NCBI GenBank assembly: GCA_032209605.1
Contig: JASFXZ010000043.1
Location: 1,350,819 to 1,414,818, forward strand
Length of the DNA: 64,000 bases
Reading direction: 5' to 3'
DNA from: Mactromeris polynyma
Lineage: Eukaryota > Mollusca > Bivalvia > Venerida > Mactridae
Made by a program: the position numbers and the translations under genes. Numbering within the stretch: position 1 is the stretch's first letter; every line of letters begins with the position of its first letter. Shown in pieces: positions 61,550 through 64,000 of this stretch. The notes below the pieces were generated by a model. That model searched no databases, was not told where the DNA came from, and saw only the letters and a list, made by a program, of their open reading frames with translations.

Positions 61550-62744
61550 GTATATTATAACTAAATGACAGCATGCCGTATTTAAGGAATGTAAGTGTCC
61601 ACAGTCAGTGTTAAAATATTAAAAAGCGATCTGAGTATTGCTTTGAATTATTACACAAGTGGCAATATCCACACACATCTCATATATATAGAGGATCTTA
61701 CGTGAATGGTATTTTTGTATTTAATTTATTAAACGGGTCTTCTAAATACGAGGCTTTGTCAGTTTTAATGACGAGTTAAATCAATTCAAAAAAATTATCA
61801 CTAATTTAAGATTCTATTTATGACATAACAGCAGCAACAGCTGATTTACGTCAAAACATTACACTGACCTCATGTATGCAAGCAAAGTTCGGTAAACAAA
61901 AGTTGACGCAACAAAAAATAGTTCCGACATTTTTTTTTTTGCATCCACAAAATACAAATTGAAATGATTATGTCACAGATCATATTCAAACTATCAAGAC
62001 AAGAATTTCCAATAAAATTAAACATCATTTAAGCGCATCTACAGCTTCACTAGAAAATTATCGAAAATTATACATGGGTGTTATCACCACTCTACACCGT
62101 ATGTTATGTTATAAATACATATGTATGAAAACGGTATATGTAGTGACAAGTCTGTCGTCTTGAAATAATCAATGGTGTCTGCCTAGACTGTGTATTGTTA
62201 TTGAGTAATAGTGAAAAGAGATTTTCAATTATACATGTACTTGCTTAAATGTACTTCAATCGATGCGTTGGTTTCCTTTGATTTGTTGTAACTATAGCAA
62301 CGACGCTATATATATAGTATATATAAGTAGGTGGATAAAGAGACAATGTGTGTCATTTATAAAATAATGGGTGACCGACTCTTCAATTCCTGAACTTACT
62401 ATCAGCTCTATTAATACATGTACATCATCATTGTACAGAAGCGACAATAAGACTGGTGAACGATTCAATACAAGTATAGTCATGCATTGCTATTTGGTGT
62501 ATCGATGGATACGACTCATTCACAGACTGGTACCGTAAAATACCACAGTGTTATATCATACTCTTCAAATACTGAAGTACAAGGGACACCAGTCTAGCAG
62601 ATATATTGATTAATTACGTTGATGATGATTTAAGTATTGAAGTTACATAAAGCTTGTCAATGATTACAATAAACTAAATCAGAAGAAGACATATTGGCTT
62701 GAAAATCCACTGAAACAAAATCACGAATGTATTTCGGTTGATTG

Positions 62745-62965
62745 CAACTTAACGTGGCCGAGTTCGAAGGTTCGAATCCTGGTTGAGGTCCGTTCTGATA
62801 TGGCCGGTTGGTGAGCCGCCAGCTAGTTAATAAATAATGACCATCTTGTGCCTATTTGCCTAGTGCATGGCATTAAAGGATTGGAATGGGGAAGTGAATG
62901 TGTTCAGAAAGTTGGTGTCTCTTAAGTAAAAAATGCTGACCCTTTAGATAGGGGTGACAATAAAA
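62745..62965 (+). mobile_element. tRNA-derived SINE (fragment)
   Basis: A plus-strand gtggccgagttcgaaggttcgaatcctgg segment joins a Ser/Leu-tRNA-like A box (gtggccgag) to a B box (ggttcgaatcc) with the anticodon region lost. A non-tRNA body follows, ending in aataaaataaataaa near 62950-62972. The deletion between the boxes rules out a tRNA gene. Confidence 0.5.
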
Positions 62966-62974
62966 TAAATAAAC

Positions 62975-63672
62975 ACTTTTATATAATATAGAGGTACGTG
63001 TATGTAGATACTTTTATATAATATAGAGGTACGTGTATGTAGATACTTTTATATAATATAGAGGTACGTGTATGTAGATACTTTTATATAATATAGAGGT
63101 ACGTGTATGTAGATACTTTTATATAATATAGAGGTACGTGTATGTAGATACTTTTATATAATATAGAGGTACGTGTATGTAGATACTTTTATATAATATA
63201 GAGGTACGTGTATGAAGATACTTTTATATAATATAGAGGTACGTGTATGTAGATACTTTTATATAATATAGAGGTACGTGTATGTAGATACTTTTATATA
63301 ATATAGAGGTACGTGTATGTAGATACTTTTATATAATATAGAGGTACGTGTATGTAGATACTTTTATATAATATAGAGGTACGTGTATGTAGATACTTTT
63401 ATATAATATAGAGGTACGTGTATGTAGATACTTTTATATAATATAGAGGTACGTGTATGTAGATACTTTTATATAATATAGAGGTACGTGTATGAAGATA
63501 CTTTTATATAATATAGAGGTACGTGTATGTAGATACTTTTATATAATATAGAGGTACGTGTATGTAGATACTTTTATATAATATAGAGGTACGTGTATGT
63601 AGATACTTTTATATAATATAGAGGTACGTGTATGTAGATACTTTTATATAATATAGAGGTACGTGTATGTAG
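62975..63672. repeat. Minisatellite, 35-bp unit x 20, with 280-bp duplicated block
   Basis: The unit contains acttttatataatatagagg followed by tacgtgtatgtagat. Copies are nearly identical; two units carry tatgaagat, 280 bases (eight units) apart (near 63212 and 63492), which points to block duplication. The array ends about 60 bases before the last exon's acceptor. Confidence 0.97.
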
Positions 63673-63732
63673 GTTTGGAAATATTTACAAAAGTATATCT
63701 ACGAATGTGAACAACGCTCCTATCTGTTACAG

Positions 63733-63844
63733 GGGACCAGGTGCTTGAATGGAACGGTATATGTCTCACAGGGAAGTCGTACGAAGAAGTTCTACAAATA
63801 ATATCACAAGCCCCAAATGGAGAAGTCGAGCTAGTTATCAGACC
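63733..63844 (+). CDS. Piccolo-like scaffold, exon 8 of those seen: PDZ end
   Basis: Acceptor ctgttacag, donor gtgagt, phase 1 in and phase 2 out. It encodes the GDQVLEWNG strand, the [16 protein letters not shown] helix and the final EVELVIRP strand of the PDZ. VLEWNG followed by LT.K.YEEV and IISQ is a Piccolo-type signature. The helix that lines the ligand groove (SYEEVLQII) is complete. The gene continues to the right; C2 domains would be expected downstream if this is a full Piccolo orthologue. Confidence 0.92.
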
Positions 63845-64000
63845 GTGAGTATCTTGTTACCATAGGAGATTGTCACGAGTTCTCGCCCATTGTCACCATC
63901 TTCTTCAGTAATCACATTCCTATATTAGAGAACTCCCGCGATGTGGTTAAAATACTGAGCACACTCAGAAGTCGGAACTACTTTTTACATGTTATATTTA
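63845..64000 (+). other. Start of the next intron
   Basis: The sequence after the gtgagt donor shows no coding frame or repeat up to the window edge. Confidence 0.7.

Larger units (their letters stand above)
61550..63732 (+). other. Intron 7 (2.2 kb)
   Basis: GT at 61550, AG at 63731-63732. It contains a SINE fragment and the 35-bp array. Nothing was seen in 61550-62740. Confidence 0.7.

Noticed and set aside
62745..62790. A and B boxes suggesting a tRNA gene
   Set aside because: The boxes are almost adjacent, leaving no room for the anticodon arm.
62975..63672. 35-bp repeats with constant period, possible CRISPR
   Set aside because: The whole period is conserved, with no variable spacer; a plain minisatellite.

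Overview
The window reads as a stretch of an invertebrate nuclear genome, most likely a mollusc and probably a bivalve. The evidence is AT-rich DNA, spliced GT-AG exons, two or three kinds of LINE, tRNA-derived SINEs whose central region I recognise from bivalve genomes, and very many minisatellites. The species call is inference.

Host gene. Eight exons on the + strand (10061-10246, 16927-17059, 26116-28583, 42329-44126, 47737-47858, 58700-58784, 61415-61549, 63733-63844) all have AG/GT borders. Their phases agree across every junction (0-0, 1-1, 0-0, 1-1, 0-0, 1-1, 1-1). They encode a long Ser/Pro-rich disordered region, two charged coiled-coil stretches and a PDZ domain split over the last three exons. 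The PDZ resembles that of Piccolo/Aczonin (and insect Fife) more than that of RIM. I therefore read the locus as the middle of a Piccolo-type presynaptic active-zone scaffold gene. Any N-terminal zinc fingers and C-terminal C2 domains would lie outside the window.

Mobile elements. A minus-strand RTE-like LINE endonuclease runs off the left edge (1-459). A 5'-truncated, frameshifted minus-strand reverse transcriptase lies at about 13265-15570. A nearly full-length but decayed plus-strand LINE lies at about 48780-53626. Its ORF1 has SGNH-esterase blocks and a CCHC knuckle, its ORF2 has an APE endonuclease and a reverse transcriptase, and it ends in a (TTA)n tail; this is CR1/L2-like. tRNA-derived SINE pieces lie near 7770, 17690-17975, 48180-48400 and 62745-62965. 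Two fold-back (MITE-like) elements lie at 59262-59640 and 60519-60662.

Tandem repeats. About a third of the window is some twenty tandem arrays with units of 17 to 63 bp, unrelated in sequence to one another. The exons I call lie outside them, with one exception: a 30-bp triplication that runs into a splice acceptor at 61414. The longest open frames in the window are read-through of these arrays and are not taken as genes. The most striking arrays are a nearly perfect 40 x 39 bp array carrying AATAAA in every unit, a 3.1-kb array with mirror-image zonation, a 56-bp satellite derived from a tRNA-like sequence, and a 17-bp array that looks like an amplified transposon end.
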